Notes: generated by a model not told the origin, from the letters alone. A stretch of 64,000 nt of DNA from Enhydrobacter sp. (GCF_030246845.1 NZ_CP126889.1:2170001-2234000); one strand, 5' to 3'; counted from the first letter of the stretch, positions 7,471-16,876 are shown. Translations and numbers: made by a program.

Positions 7471-7779
7471 ATGCTGCAGCAACGCAAATCAGTTGAAGGA
7501 ACGATCCTTGTCGACTACCGCGTAGTCGACGGTTGGCATGTCTTTACTTCGAAGCAAGTGCGCGGTCTCTACGTGGCGAACCCTGATCAGCGCCTTGCCT
7601 ATGAAGCAGTCGGTCCGTCAATCGAGAAATTGCTGGAGCTAAATGAGCATGTGTTAGCGTCGGTTCGTCCGGCTCTACCATTCGACGCTTTCTTGAGGCG
7701 CGTACGCGAGCATCTCGACGCGCTGAATATTATGCCCGGGACGCCGCAGCCTTTTATCATTGAGAAGTTGGCTGCGTAG
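7471..7779 (+). CDS. Small hypothetical protein, weakly HicB-like
   Basis: I do not recognise this 102-residue protein with certainty. It starts MLQQRKSVEGTILVDYRVVD, then GWHVFTSKQVRGLYVANPD and a helix AYEAVGPSIEKLLELNEHV. The order (short strands, a GLYVA-type strand, then a helix ending in LLELN) recalls HicB or DUF1902 antitoxin folds, but there is no C-terminal DNA-binding domain; the last 30 residues are another helix and a tail. Base composition is less GC-rich than the chromosomal genes around it, as expected for the accessory island. It is convergent with the equally small gene at 7787-8014, with only seven bases between the stops. A toxin-antitoxin relation is a guess. Confidence 0.55.
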   Translation: MLQQRKSVEGTILVDYRVVDGWHVFTSKQVRGLYVANPDQRLAYEAVGPSIEKLLELNEHVLASVRPALPFDAFLRRVREHLDALNIMPGTPQPFIIEKLAA

Positions 7780-7786
7780 CTCTCCT

Positions 7787-8014
7787 CTAGTTTCCGGGTT
7801 TAGGCTCCGGAATATCGTGCTCCTCCAAGAGATCTTGCACGACTGCTTCGGGGATAATCCCATCCACCGGACGCGGAATGATGATGTAGGTCACGCCGTT
7901 CGGATGAATCCAGACCTCCCCGATCGGAACGACGATCCCGCCCGGATTGTGATGCTGGCGACAGCCGCGGCGCTCAAGTTCAGCGCGCAACTGAGAGAGG
8001 GTATAGCCGGACAA
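7787..8014 (-). CDS. Small hypothetical protein, weakly HicA-like
   Basis: A 75-residue protein of unknown function. The N-terminal helix TLSQLRAELERRGC, a basic HH turn, a strand VTYIIIPRP and a final helix PEAVVQDLLEEHDIP resemble the alpha-beta-beta-beta-alpha layout of HicA mRNA interferases (helix, His-bearing strand, IP.P strand, closing helix). The catalytic histidine of HicA would correspond to one of the HH pair, but spacing differs, so the assignment is weak. It lies tail-to-tail with the HicB-like gene at 7471, which would be an unusual arrangement because HicAB genes normally run in tandem. No ribosome site stands out. Confidence 0.55.
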   Translation of the reverse strand: MSGYTLSQLRAELERRGCRQHHNPGGIVVPIGEVWIHPNGVTYIIIPRPVDGIIPEAVVQDLLEEHDIPEPKPGN

Positions 8015-8168
8015 ATGAGTCCTTCTAATTGTAACGTGCCCTATGCGTTGGGCTTGAATACGAAGATGCGCAAAGAATCCCTGTGGTCATCCAGAATCTT
8101 GTAAGACGGCAATACCTGTGCGAATGAGCGTTAACGATCGTGCCCCGAGACGTGGTGTAGCTGGCGCT

Positions 8169-9471
8169 GAGTCAGCACAGCGATCTTCGGCGTGAGCCGG
8201 ATCGATCAGGCAGCCACAGCAGGCAGCCCGACGAGAGGATCATCGCTTACGGGGGCGATGCTTTCCAGCGTGATGTAGCGGGAGCGCTGGACGGCCCACT
8301 CGTCGTTCTGCTCGAGCAGGATGGCCCCGACGAGTCGAACGATGGCCGCTTCATTGGGGAAGATGCCGACGACCTCGGTGCGGCGCTTGATCTCGCCGTT
8401 GAGGCGCTCCAGGGGGTTGATCGAGTGCAGCTTGACCCGGTGCTGTGCCGGGAAGCTCATGTAGGCGAGCACATCGGGCTCTGCCTCGTCCATCAGGGTA
8501 GCCAGCTTGGGGACCTTGGGTCGGAGCTGATCGGCGACACGCCGCCACTGCGCACGCGCCTGCTCGGCATCGTCCTGGGCGAAGGCGGTGGCGATGAAGG
8601 CCGAGACCACGCGGCGTCCGCTTCGGCCGGCATGCGCCAAGGCGTTGCGCATGAAGTGGACGCGGCAGCGCTGCCAGGTGGCGGTGAGGATCTTGGAGAT
8701 CGCTGCCTTGATACCTTCATGGGCGTCGGAGATGACCAGCTTGACGCCGCGCAAGCCGCGGCGCGTCAGCTTCCTGAGGAACGCCGTCCAGAAGGTCTCG
8801 GCTTCGGACGGGCCGATATCCATGCCCAGCACCTCGCGCCGGCCGTCGGCGTTGACGCCGACGGCGACGATGACGGCGACCGAGACGATGCGGCCGGCCT
8901 GGCGCACCTTCACGTAGGTGGCGTCGATCCACAGATAGGGCCAGTCGCCCTCGATCGGCCGGTCGAGGAAGGCCTTCACCCGCTGGTCGATCTCCTCGCA
9001 CAGCCGGCTGACCTGGCTCTTGGAGATGCCGCTCATGCCCAAGGCCTTGACCAGGTCGTCGACCGATCGGGTGGAGACGCCTTGGATGTAGGCCTCCTGG
9101 ATCACCGCGGTCAGGGCCTTCTCGGCCATGCGGCGCGGCTCGAGGAAGCTGGGGAAGTAGCTGCCGCGGCGCAGCTTGGGGATGCGCAGCTCCACCGTGC
9201 CGGCCCGCGTCTCCCAATCCCGGTCGCGATAGCCGTTGCGCTGGGCCAGTCGCGTGGCGCTCTTCTCGCCATGGGCGGCGCCGGTCAGCGCACCGACCTC
9301 GATCTCCATCAGGCGCTCGGCAGCAAAGGCGATCATCTCGCGCAGAACGTCAGCGTCAGGGGCCTTCTCGACAAGCGAACGCAGGTCCATCATCTCTTCG
9401 GTCATCGGTGGTTCCTCGCGTGCAGGTTGGAGCTCGCAACCCAACCCTAACCGGAAATCGCCGGTGACCCC
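8169..9471 (-). mobile_element. IS256-family insertion sequence
   Basis: One transposase gene fills the element. Imperfect terminal inverted repeats can be aligned around GCGATCTTCGGCGTGAGCC on the left (about 8179) and GCGATTTCCGGTTAGGGTTG on the right (complement, about 9460): 14 of 21 aligned positions match, with shared GTCA further out. The boundaries given are estimates from this alignment. No clear 8-9 bp target duplication is seen, so the ends may be off by some bases or the copy may be old. The right end lies about 30 bp from the stop of the helicase gene. Confidence 0.7.
8206..9405 (-). CDS. IS256-family (Mutator-type) transposase
   Basis: A complete 399-residue transposase with the DDE triad of the family: Asp161 in [10 protein letters not shown], Asp227 in [13 protein letters not shown] and Glu333 in [23 protein letters not shown] and GIFPNEAA are further family blocks. 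I chose ATG 9405 ([10 protein letters not shown]) with GAGGAA eight bases upstream instead of the longer frame from 9444. The enzyme cuts and joins the element ends as a copy-out transposase. No frameshift or internal stop is present, so this copy looks active. Confidence 0.95.
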   Translation of the reverse strand: MTEEMMDLRSLVEKAPDADVLREMIAFAAERLMEIEVGALTGAAHGEKSATRLAQRNGYRDRDWETRAGTVELRIPKLRRGSYFPSFLEPRRMAEKALTAVIQEAYIQGVSTRSVDDLVKALGMSGISKSQVSRLCEEIDQRVKAFLDRPIEGDWPYLWIDATYVKVRQAGRIVSVAVIVAVGVNADGRREVLGMDIGPSEAETFWTAFLRKLTRRGLRGVKLVISDAHEGIKAAISKILTATWQRCRVHFMRNALAHAGRSGRRVVSAFIATAFAQDDAEQARAQWRRVADQLRPKVPKLATLMDEAEPDVLAYMSFPAQHRVKLHSINPLERLNGEIKRRTEVVGIFPNEAAIVRLVGAILLEQNDEWAVQRSRYITLESIAPVSDDPLVGLPAVAA

Positions 9472-9500
9472 CGCAAGGCCGCTCCCTCGCTACGGCGCCA

Positions 9501-10520
9501 TCAAACAGCGCGCTCGACGCAGCGCCAGCCGTAGCCATTGGCTTCGGCCGCCTCCTTCAAGTCCCGCGTCGCCATCGGCCCCTCGCGCAGCGCCTCGCGC
9601 AGGAACGTCTCCGCCTCGTCGACGGCGCTCGGGCCGGCGTCGGGCTTCTCGACCGCCATCAGCTCGCGCGCGGTGCCGTCGAGCGGCTGGCCCCAGTCGA
9701 TGCGCTGGGCGCAGAGCGCGTGGCCCGGCACGGGCGCGAGCGCCAGCGTGTATTCGAAGCCGCCGGTGTCGGGGCCGAGGTTGGACTTGGCGCGCACCAG
9801 GCGGCGCGGCGCGTCCTGCCGGGCGGGCTTCACGGTGGCCAGCACCATGCGCGCCACAGCGCCGAAGGCGAGGCTGCCGGCGACGCGGTCGAGCGGCTCG
9901 CGGCCGCCCGAGTTCTTGGCGAGGTGCGTGATGCCCAGCACCGCGCAGTCGAGCTTCTGGGCGAAGTCGACCACCGGCTGCAGCCCGCGCCGGGTCTCGC
10001 TGTTCTTGTGGCTGTCGCCGGTGACCGCCGACACGACGGGATCGAGGATCAGGAGCCTGAGGTCCGGCAGGCCCTGCGCCGCGCGCACCAGCCTCGGCAT
10101 GTCGGACGCGGGATCGAACGGCCGGTCGCGGCCGTCCTCGCGCGCGACATGGACGAAGTGGATGCGGTCCTGCGCGCCGCCCGCCGCCAGGAAGCGCGGC
10201 AGCAGCGTGTCGAGGATGCCGTCCTCGCCCGACCAGACCAGCACGTCGCCCGCCGGCTGCGCGCTGCCGTCGGGCCAGCGCCCGCCCGCCGTGACCGACG
10301 CGGCGAAGGCGAGCGCGATCGTGGTCTTGCCGGTGCCGGCCGTGCCCGCCAGCAGATGCAGCTTGCCCAGCGCCAGCCAGTCGCGCCACAGCCAGCGCAC
10401 CTCTTCGGGCCGCAGCGCGCGGCCCGACAGGATCTCGACTTCCGGGGCCGTCGCCTTGCCGTCGACCAGCCCGAAGGGCACCGCGCTGGCGATATCCCGC
10501 CTGACGTCGTCCTCGCTCAT
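9501..10520 (-). CDS. RepA/DnaB-like AAA ATPase (hexameric helicase of a mobile element), probably C-terminally shortened
   Basis: A 339-residue RecA-fold ATPase with Walker A GTAGTGKT (59-66) and Walker B LRLLILDP (Asp160), plus THLAKNSGGREPLDRVAGS, a block seen in RepA-like helicases of plasmids and integrated elements. It probably unwinds DNA together with the Toprim primase encoded just upstream (ATGA overlap at 10517-10520). The C-terminus ends abruptly at NGYGWRCVERAV inside a winged-helix-like segment that normally continues for another strand, and the stop lies only about 30 bp from the IS256 end, so truncation or scrambling by the insertion is likely. The start is set by the overlap; the frame extends upstream only through non-family sequence. 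Confidence 0.85.
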   Translation of the reverse strand: MSEDDVRRDIASAVPFGLVDGKATAPEVEILSGRALRPEEVRWLWRDWLALGKLHLLAGTAGTGKTTIALAFAASVTAGGRWPDGSAQPAGDVLVWSGEDGILDTLLPRFLAAGGAQDRIHFVHVAREDGRDRPFDPASDMPRLVRAAQGLPDLRLLILDPVVSAVTGDSHKNSETRRGLQPVVDFAQKLDCAVLGITHLAKNSGGREPLDRVAGSLAFGAVARMVLATVKPARQDAPRRLVRAKSNLGPDTGGFEYTLALAPVPGHALCAQRIDWGQPLDGTARELMAVEKPDAGPSAVDEAETFLREALREGPMATRDLKEAAEANGYGWRCVERAV

Positions 10521-11395
10521 ACCGCACTCCGCAAACGATCGTTGAAATCCGTGCCCGTGCGCGGCGGCTGCGCGATGCGCACGTCGAGAAAGCCCTGCCC
10601 GCCGATCAGCCGCCGCGCCGCCTCGTGCGCCGCCTTCTGGCCCGCGCCGCTGCGGTCGTTGTCGGCGACGACGATCACCCGCCGCGTCCGGTAGATCCCG
10701 GGCAGGACGATGCTTTTCAGCCCGCCGGTGCCCAGCAGCGCGTAGCCGCCTTCGCCCAGCGCCTGCATGGCGCTCAGCACCGATTCGACGCCTTCGCCCA
10801 CCAGCAGCACGTCGCAGCCCTCGCCGAGCCGCACCGCCGCGCCGGCGATGCGGCCGAAGGTCTTCCGTACGGGATCGATGTCGGCCTTGCCGCCGCCGTC
10901 GGCGCGGAGCCAGGTCGCCTGCACGGCGGCCGGCCGTCCCTCGCGATCGGTCGCGAGCGCCAGCAGGGCGGGCAGCGCGAGGCCTCTTCCGTGCGGCAGG
11001 CGCGGATGGAGCCGCAGCGCCCCGCAGGGCTCGAACGGCACGAGGCCGCGCGACTGGAAATAGCGCACGAGGAGCGCGGGCCAGGCGCCGGGATGCAGCG
11101 GCTTCGCTTCGTGCCAGAGACGCAGGCCGAGATCGCGCGTCCCCCGGTCGGCCACGGGCCTGCGGACCCGCTGCGCACGCTCGGGCGCGGGCCACAGGCC
11201 GCGCCGGCTGAGCGCCGCGATCACCTCGGCCTGCGTGCAGCCGGCGAAGCAGTGCACCAGCACCCGGCCGTCGCGAAGCGAGAGGCCGAGCGAGGGCGTG
11301 CGATCGTCGTGCGCCGGGCAGCGCGCGATCCAGCCCGCGCCGCTACGCCTGGCTCTCAGCCCTCCGATCAGCCGTCCCAGCTCTTCCGTCCGCAT
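10517..11395 (-). CDS. CHC2-type zinc-finger / Toprim DNA primase
   Basis: A 292-residue short primase. The N-terminal zinc ribbon is visible as Cys26-x2-His29 (CPAH) and Cys49-x3-Cys53 (CFAGC). The C-terminal Toprim domain has Glu201 in LLVGEGVES and Asp245-Asn-Asp247 in VVADNDRSG. It would make RNA primers for the associated helicase. Primase-helicase pairs of this sort are typical of phage, plasmid and integrative-element replication modules in Alphaproteobacteria; none of the other replication or integration genes is present, so this seems a remnant. The start ATG at 11395 gives a normal family N-terminus (RTEELGRLIGGL). Confidence 0.9.
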   Translation of the reverse strand: MRTEELGRLIGGLRARRSGAGWIARCPAHDDRTPSLGLSLRDGRVLVHCFAGCTQAEVIAALSRRGLWPAPERAQRVRRPVADRGTRDLGLRLWHEAKPLHPGAWPALLVRYFQSRGLVPFEPCGALRLHPRLPHGRGLALPALLALATDREGRPAAVQATWLRADGGGKADIDPVRKTFGRIAGAAVRLGEGCDVLLVGEGVESVLSAMQALGEGGYALLGTGGLKSIVLPGIYRTRRVIVVADNDRSGAGQKAAHEAARRLIGGQGFLDVRIAQPPRTGTDFNDRLRSAV

Positions 11396-11480
11396 CCGAA
11401 GGATATGCGGAAGTTGGCAAGTGCAAGGTCAAGAGCGGTGACACGCGCTATTGAAGCGGATCACGGCGGCGAGCGTCCGC

Positions 11481-11566
11481 AAAGATCCCTCGCTGACGCT
11501 CGGGATGACACGGTCTTCTGCATCAACAAAAACGTGTCATCCCGAGGCGCAGCCGAGGGATCTTTA
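11481..11566. repeat. Repeat family A, two half copies back to back
   Basis: A reverse half copy (AAAGATCCCTCGCTGACGCT, then CGGGATGACAC) and a forward half copy (GTGTCATCCCGAGGCGCAGC...GGGATCTTTA) separated by about 20 AT-richer bases. The right copy ends inside the CoA-transferase stop codon, so the repeat supplies that TAA. Confidence 0.75.
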
Positions 11567-12769
11567 TTCCGCCGCCTCGGCCGTGGGCGCGACCGGCGCG
11601 CGCACGCCGCCGCGGGCGAAGATGGCGTCGATCTCGGCCGCGCCGTAGCCCAGCTCGCGCAGGATGTCGCGGCCGTGCTCGCCGACATGCGGGGCGTGCT
11701 GCTGCGGCGGATGCTCCGACGCGCGCGGCAGGCCGGGGATGTTGGCGACGGGCAGGCGGCCGAAGCCCTCCTGCTCGATCCAGTCGACCGCGCCCGATTC
11801 CTTCACGTGCGGATGCCCGAGATAGTCGCTGTAGTTGTTCACCCGCTCGCAGAACACGTCCTTGGGCTGCAGGATCGCGATCCATTCCTCGGTGGTCTTC
11901 TGCGGCATGGTCTCGTTCAGCGCCTTCACGATCCTGGCCGCGTTCCTGATGCGGCTCTCGTGGCTCTGCAGGTCGGGATCGTCGGCCACGTCCTTGCGGC
12001 CGATCAGCTCGAACAGCAGCCGGAAGTGATGCGGCCGCATGGCCGAGACCATGATGTAGCCGTTCTTCGTCTTGTAGCTGCCGGCCGGCATGTAGAGCGG
12101 CGGCGCCGGCTGGTTGCCGGCGAAAACCCATTCCATCAGCTTGGCGCCCTGGTAGGCGGCGGCCGAGCGCATCAGGCTCGAATCGATGAAGCAGCCCTCG
12201 CCGAAGCGGAACTGGCGCATGATCGCCGTCGCCAGCGCCTGGAAGGTGTAGAGGCCGGTGGTGACGTCGACCGCGATCATGCCCTGCCGGTAAGGCGTGC
12301 CGTCCGGCATCCTGTTCATCACCATCATGCCGGAGAAGGCCTGGATCAGACCGTCGACGGTCGGCCGCTTGCTGTAGGGGCCGGTCTGGCCGAAGCCCGA
12401 GACCGAGCAGTAGACGACGGCGGGATTGATCTTCCTGAGATCCTCGTAGCCGAAGCCGAGACGCGCGATCACGCCCGGGCGGAAGCTCTCCAGCACCACC
12501 TGGGCCCGGGCCGCGATCTTCTTCACCACGGCGATGCCGTCGGCCGACTTGAGGTCGATCGCGATCGAGCGCTTGCCGCGGTTGTAGGCGACCGAATGGG
12601 CGCAGTGGCCGCCCTTCAATTCGCCCAGCGCGCGGCCCCAGTCGCCCTCGGGCGGCTCGATCTTGATCACGTCGGCGCCGTGCAGCGCCAGCAGCATCGA
12701 GGCATGCGGCCCCGCCACGCCCTGCGTGAAGTCGAGGACGGTCACCCCGTCGAACGCGCCTTTGACCAT
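11564..12769 (-). CDS. CaiB/BaiF family (class III) CoA-transferase
   Basis: A 401-residue class III CoA-transferase. The catalytic aspartate that forms the acyl-anhydride intermediate is Asp168 in AVDVTTGLYTFQA, matching its position in formyl-CoA transferase. Other family blocks: VLDFTQGVAGPHASMLLA near the N-terminus, NRGKRSIAIDL and YCSVSGFGQTGPY. It moves CoA between carboxylic acids in the cytosol, usually activating a substrate for catabolism. The gene is followed (towards lower coordinates) by repeat A and preceded by a codirectional MFS transporter (12868-14250), so a transport-and-activation pair is plausible. Substrate not determinable. Confidence 0.92.
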   Translation of the reverse strand: MVKGAFDGVTVLDFTQGVAGPHASMLLALHGADVIKIEPPEGDWGRALGELKGGHCAHSVAYNRGKRSIAIDLKSADGIAVVKKIAARAQVVLESFRPGVIARLGFGYEDLRKINPAVVYCSVSGFGQTGPYSKRPTVDGLIQAFSGMMVMNRMPDGTPYRQGMIAVDVTTGLYTFQALATAIMRQFRFGEGCFIDSSLMRSAAAYQGAKLMEWVFAGNQPAPPLYMPAGSYKTKNGYIMVSAMRPHHFRLLFELIGRKDVADDPDLQSHESRIRNAARIVKALNETMPQKTTEEWIAILQPKDVFCERVNNYSDYLGHPHVKESGAVDWIEQEGFGRLPVANIPGLPRASEHPPQQHAPHVGEHGRDILRELGYGAAEIDAIFARGGVRAPVAPTAEAAE

Positions 12770-12867
12770 GGATAGAAGCTCCTCCCGGGCCGTGAACGTA
12801 CGTTCACCGATGCATTCCGATCAACCCCGCCCGCGCAAGGGCGCCATGCACGCCCGTCGTTCCGCAG

Positions 12868-14250
12868 CTAGCGCGCGATCTCCTCCAGCCGGAGCTGGTT
12901 GGTCCGGGGGCCGAAGATGGCGATGATCAGGAACACCAGGATCATCGCCGCGGCGATGAACACGAACACGCCGGTCACGTGGTAGTGGCCCAGCACCCAG
13001 GCGATGATGAAGCCGGTGAAGATGGCGCTGAAGCGGCTCCACGAATAGACGAAGCCCACCGCCTGGGCGCGGATGCGCGTGGGATAGAGCTCGGCCTGGT
13101 AGGCGTGGAAGGAGTAGGACAGCACGTTGTTGGCGAGCGTGATCAGGATGCCGAGCAGGATGATGCCGGCGGCGCCGGTCTGCTGCGAGAACAGCAGGCC
13201 CAGCACGGCGATGGCGATGGCCGCCCCCGCGACCTGCCACTTGCGCTCGATCCGGTCGGCGAAGAGCTGGCCGAGCAGCGGGCCGAACGGGTTGGCGATG
13301 GCGATGATGAAGGTGTACTCGAGCGACTTGGTGACGGTGATGCCCTGCTGGATCAGCAGCGTCGGCACCCAGGTGGCGAAGCCGTAGTAGCCGATCGTCT
13401 GCAGGAAATTGTAGGCGCTCATCAGGATCGTGCGGCCGAGATAGACGCCCTGCCACATCTCGATCCAGGCGCCCGGCTTCTCCTCGACCTCGCCCGCCAC
13501 CACGCGCGGCGGCGGCAGCTCGCGGCCGGTCTCGGCGCGCACCTTGTCCTCCATCATCGTCATGACGGCATCGGCCTCGGCCAGCCGTCCGCGCTGCGCC
13601 AGCCAGCGCGGCGATTCCGGCAGGCCGAGCCGGATGAACCAGATGAAGACCGCGCCGATCGAGCCGATGCCCACCACCCAGCGCCAGCCGTCGTAGCCCA
13701 GCACGGTGATCGGCACGAGCAGCGTGGCGATCAGCGCCACCACCGGCACGGCGATGAAGGCGATCGTCTGGTTGAAGGCGAAGGCGCGGCCGCGGCTTTC
13801 GCGCGGCACCAGCTCGGAGACGTAGGTGTCGATGTTGACCAGCTCGACGCCGATGCCGACCGAGGCGATGAAGCGCCAGATGTCGATCGCCATGGCGGTG
13901 CTCTGGAACGCCATGACGAGCGTGCAGACCGAGTACCAGAGGAGCGAGAAGGTGAAGATCGAGCGGCGGCCGAAACGGTCGGAGAGGCGGCTGAAGACGA
14001 TGGTGCCGACGAACAGGCCGGCGAACAGCGCGGCGACGAAGCTCGCGAAGCCCTCGAGGCCGAACAGCGCCCTGGTGGTCGGCGTGAAGATGCCGCCCTT
14101 GAACAGGCCGAGCGCGATGTAGGCGGTGAAGAAGAGATCGTAGAGCTCGAAGCAGCCGCCGAGCGAGATCAGCACGATGAGGCGGCGGATGTAACGGGAC
14201 CTGGGCAGGCGATCGAGCCGGGCTGCGATCGTGGTCGAAGCGGTCGTCAT
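12868..14250 (-). CDS. MFS transporter (metabolite:H+ symporter / sugar-transporter-like family)
   Basis: From ATG 14250 (GGAGGAA site seven bases upstream) the protein has 460 residues and twelve predicted membrane segments. The MFS loop motif appears as [14 protein letters not shown] between TM2 and TM3, and [17 protein letters not shown] and [15 protein letters not shown] are typical of the sugar/aromatic-acid group with a central cytoplasmic loop. It likely imports an organic acid or sugar-related compound by proton symport. The longer open frame (to 14400) crosses a repeat copy and is not used. It may serve the DUF2848, hydro-lyase and SDR genes upstream in the same direction. Confidence 0.9.
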   Translation of the reverse strand: MTTASTTIAARLDRLPRSRYIRRLIVLISLGGCFELYDLFFTAYIALGLFKGGIFTPTTRALFGLEGFASFVAALFAGLFVGTIVFSRLSDRFGRRSIFTFSLLWYSVCTLVMAFQSTAMAIDIWRFIASVGIGVELVNIDTYVSELVPRESRGRAFAFNQTIAFIAVPVVALIATLLVPITVLGYDGWRWVVGIGSIGAVFIWFIRLGLPESPRWLAQRGRLAEADAVMTMMEDKVRAETGRELPPPRVVAGEVEEKPGAWIEMWQGVYLGRTILMSAYNFLQTIGYYGFATWVPTLLIQQGITVTKSLEYTFIIAIANPFGPLLGQLFADRIERKWQVAGAAIAIAVLGLLFSQQTGAAGIILLGILITLANNVLSYSFHAYQAELYPTRIRAQAVGFVYSWSRFSAIFTGFIIAWVLGHYHVTGVFVFIAAAMILVFLIIAIFGPRTNQLRLEEIAR

Positions 14251-14351
14251 GGGTCGTTCCTCCTGGAACCGAACGCTTCGCAGGAGACTAGCGCGATATA
14301 TCGTGACGCGATACTCCGCCAATTCCACGATGCAGTGCGGTGTCGCGAAGA

Positions 14352-14423
14352 AGAGATCCCTCGCCTTCGGCTCGGGATGACACCAGGTTCGTCGTGTCAT
14401 CCCGAGCGCAGCGAGGGATCTTC
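14352..14423. repeat. Repeat family A, two half copies back to back
   Basis: AGAGATCCCTCGCCTTCGGC then TCGGGATGACAC, a short spacer, and GTGTCATCCCGAGCGCAGCG then AGGGATCTTC. The left copy keeps the stem by compensated changes (GCC/GGC). It lies in the gap between the MFS start and the DUF2848 stop. Confidence 0.78.
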
Positions 14424-14426
14424 AGG

Positions 14427-15089
14427 TCACGTCACCAGCGGCAGGGCCTCGACGGCGTAGGCGTGGGCGAGCTTGCGGCCGAGCACCGGATCGTCGAGCT
14501 CCATGGTGAAGCGCGGCGAGGAGCGGATGGCGCCGATCGCCGGCAGGGTGCCGCAGAACAGGGCGACGCGCGGCGGCAGGCGCGGGCTGCCGCGCCAGCC
14601 CGCGATGAGCTCGCGCGGCGGGCGCAGCGCGGCCAGCGTGCCCTCCTGGTAGAGCACCTTGCGGCCCTCCTCCTCGACGAAGGCGCGCAGCACCAGCCGG
14701 TCCCAGTGCGGCTCCACCTCCTCGAAGCGCCACGCCGTGCGCGCCAGCACCTTGGGGCAGAGCTGCTTGGCGACGGCCACGCCATAGCTCTCGACCTTGC
14801 GGTCGGTGTGGTCGGAACCGACCGTGACCCAGAGCCGGTCGGGCGTGCCCAGCAGCACCGGCTCGGCCTCGCCCGACGTGTCCTCGCCCAGCACCTGGAT
14901 ACGCTCGGCCTGGGTCAGCAGGCCGGAGGCGAGGCGATAGTAGAGCGGCACCTTGGACGGCGGCTCCACGCCGATCGCCTTCAGCTCCTCGATGTGCCGC
15001 TGCAGGGCCGCGACGTCGCGCCCGGTCCAGCCGGCGATCACCAGCTCGTCGATATCGACGTCGCGCCAGTCGAAGGCGAGGCGGGCCAT
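14427..15089 (-). CDS. DUF2848 family protein
   Basis: A 220-residue protein matching the DUF2848 family, which has a fumarylacetoacetate-hydrolase-like fold. Recognisable blocks are VPLYYRLASGLLTQ, GEAEPVLL, VGSDHTDRKVESYGVAVAKQ and the final FTMELDDPVLGR. In related enzymes such a fold binds a divalent metal and a small carboxylate. It is encoded 15 bases downstream of the putative hydro-lyase gene and appears to be in one operon with it and the SDR gene. The biochemical role of the family is not firmly known to me. Confidence 0.85.
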   Translation of the reverse strand: MARLAFDWRDVDIDELVIAGWTGRDVAALQRHIEELKAIGVEPPSKVPLYYRLASGLLTQAERIQVLGEDTSGEAEPVLLGTPDRLWVTVGSDHTDRKVESYGVAVAKQLCPKVLARTAWRFEEVEPHWDRLVLRAFVEEEGRKVLYQEGTLAALRPPRELIAGWRGSPRLPPRVALFCGTLPAIGAIRSSPRFTMELDDPVLGRKLAHAYAVEALPLVT

Positions 15090-15104
15090 GCGGCGCGCCT
15101 CCGG

Positions 15105-15905
15105 TCAGAGCACGGCGAGGCGCGAATTCAGGAGGTCGGTCACCAGCATGTAGCCGGGCGCGTGGGTGATGCAGAACTCGGGCCTGACCGTCGCCACGAC
15201 CGATTGCGGCGTCACCCCGCAGGCCCAGAACACCGGCAGCTCGTCGTCGCGCACCGGCACGGCATCGCCGTAGTCGGGCTTGGCGATGTCCTCGATGCCG
15301 ATCAGCTCGGGCTTGCCGAGATGGACCGGCGCGCCGTGCACCGAGGGGAAACGCGTCGTCACCTGCACTGCGCGGATCGCGTCGGCCGGCTTGAAGGGCC
15401 GCATCGAGACGACCATCGGCCCGTGGAACGGACCGGCCGGCGCGCACTGGATATTGGTGCGATACATCGGCACGTTGCTGTTGCAGGTCTGGTGCCTGAG
15501 CTCGAGCCCGTTCTCGATCAGCGCCTCCTCGAAGGAGAACGAGCAGCCCAGCACGAACGACACCAGATCGTCGCGCCACACCGTCGCGAGATCGGTCACC
15601 TCCTCGCTGAGCTCGCCGTTCTTCCAGACGCGGTAGAGCGGGATGTCGGTGCGGATGTCGAGATCCTCGCCCAGCATCGGCAGGCGCCAGTCGCCGGGCT
15701 CGGACTGGCCGAGCAGCGGGCAGGGCTTGGGATTGAGCTGGCAGAAGCGCGCGAAGTCGGCCGCCAAGGCCCTGGGCAGGATGGCCAGGTTGCCCTGCAC
15801 GTAGCCCGGCGCCATGCCGGCGGTGGGCAGGCGATGGCCGCCGGCGCGGATGCGGCGGCGCGCGTCGCGCCCGGTCTCGCCCTTGAAAGTCGTGATGGTG
15901 TCCAT
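15105..15905 (-). CDS. Putative hydro-lyase (DUF1445 / D-glutamate cyclase-like family)
   Basis: A 266-residue member of the DUF1445 putative hydro-lyase family: [40 protein letters not shown], the [12 protein letters not shown] block and the C-terminal [13 protein letters not shown] are characteristic. The GVTPQSVV stretch follows a WACG motif with a conserved cysteine. Relatives include D-glutamate cyclase, which dehydrates D-glutamate to 5-oxoproline, but most bacterial members lack an assigned substrate. It lies between the SDR and DUF2848 genes on the same strand with short gaps (10 and 15 bases), so they very probably act in one catabolic route. Confidence 0.88.
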   Translation of the reverse strand: MDTITTFKGETGRDARRRIRAGGHRLPTAGMAPGYVQGNLAILPRALAADFARFCQLNPKPCPLLGQSEPGDWRLPMLGEDLDIRTDIPLYRVWKNGELSEEVTDLATVWRDDLVSFVLGCSFSFEEALIENGLELRHQTCNSNVPMYRTNIQCAPAGPFHGPMVVSMRPFKPADAIRAVQVTTRFPSVHGAPVHLGKPELIGIEDIAKPDYGDAVPVRDDELPVFWACGVTPQSVVATVRPEFCITHAPGYMLVTDLLNSRLAVL

Positions 15906-15915
15906 GAGAACTCTC

Positions 15916-16668
15916 CTACACGTGCTGGCCGCCGTTGATCTGGATCTCGGCGCCGGAAACGTAGCTCGCGCCCTTCTCGCACAGGAAGTGGATCACGTCG
16001 GCCACCTCGTCGGGCGTGCCGAGGCGGCGCATCGGGATCTGGTTCTCGACGATCTTCTCGGTGCCGGGCGAGAGGATCGAGGTGTTGATCTCGCCCGGCG
16101 CGATCGCGTTCACGCGAATGCCGAGCGGGCCGAAATCGTGCGCCATCTCGCGCGTCAGCGCGGCCAGCGCCGCCTTCGAGGTCGCATAGGCCGAGCCGGC
16201 GAAGGGATGCACGCGGCTGCCCGCGATCGAGGTCACGTTGACCACCGCGCCCTGCGCCGCCGACAGCTCCTCGATCAGCCCGCGCGCCAGCGCCACCGGC
16301 GCGAAGAAGTTGACGTTGAACACCTGCCGCCAGAGATCGAACGGCGTGTCGATGGCGCCGAGCCTGGCGCCGTTCCTGCCCTTGGGCGAGACGGCCGCGT
16401 TGTTCACCAGCGCGTCGAGCCTGCCGCCGGCCAGGCGCTTGCGGATCTCCTCGATGCCGCGGCCGAGCTCCAGCGGATCGGCGAGGTCGAGCTGGACGTG
16501 GTTCTCGCCGCCGCTCGGCCACGGGCAGAGGGCGCTGAAGGGCTGGCGCGAGATGGTGATGATGCGCCAGCCGCTGGTGCTGAACTTCTTCACCGTCGCA
16601 TGGCCGATGCCGCGGCTGGCGCCGGTCAGCACCAGGGTGCGCACGTTGTCGTGAAGCGGAGCATTCAT
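15916..16668 (-). CDS. Short-chain dehydrogenase/reductase
   Basis: A 250-residue classical SDR with the NAD(P)-binding TGASRGIG (15-22), the NNA motif (LVNNAAVS), catalytic Ser147, Tyr161 and Lys165 ([10 protein letters not shown]) and the PGEINTSI region. It oxidises or reduces a hydroxyl or carbonyl group in the cytosol. I chose ATG 16668 ([18 protein letters not shown]) over the upstream ATG 16692, which would add eight residues and has GAGGG unusually close to it; both remain possible. It leads the likely operon with the hydro-lyase and DUF2848 genes. Confidence 0.9.
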   Translation of the reverse strand: MNAPLHDNVRTLVLTGASRGIGHATVKKFSTSGWRIITISRQPFSALCPWPSGGENHVQLDLADPLELGRGIEEIRKRLAGGRLDALVNNAAVSPKGRNGARLGAIDTPFDLWRQVFNVNFFAPVALARGLIEELSAAQGAVVNVTSIAGSRVHPFAGSAYATSKAALAALTREMAHDFGPLGIRVNAIAPGEINTSILSPGTEKIVENQIPMRRLGTPDEVADVIHFLCEKGASYVSGAEIQINGGQHV

Positions 16669-16741
16669 GCCGGCCACCATACCTCGCGCCATCGACCCTC
16701 GGCCATCCTGTGCCCTTGAGATAGTGTCTGGTCCGGAAATG

Positions 16742-16792
16742 GTGTCATCCCGAGCGCAGCGAGGGATCTTTCCGCGATGCCGGCATCAAGGA
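16742..16792. repeat. Repeat family A, half copy with central tail
   Basis: GTGTCATCCCGAGCGCAGCG, then AGGGATCTTTCCGCGATGCC and GGCATCAAGG. It lies in the gap between the divergent SDR and microprotein genes. The rest of that gap holds only the promoter at 16877 and a GC-rich leader. Confidence 0.75.
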
Positions 16793-16876
16793 TCACCAGA
16801 ACGGGTGCTGTGAGGCCGGGCTTTAAGCAAAGACATCCGCTTCGTCCCTTACCGCATTGGCGTTGCAAGATTTTGC

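Noticed and set aside
8160..9480. Target-site duplication of the IS256 element
   Set aside because: I could not find matching 8-9 bp flanks; ends are therefore estimates.
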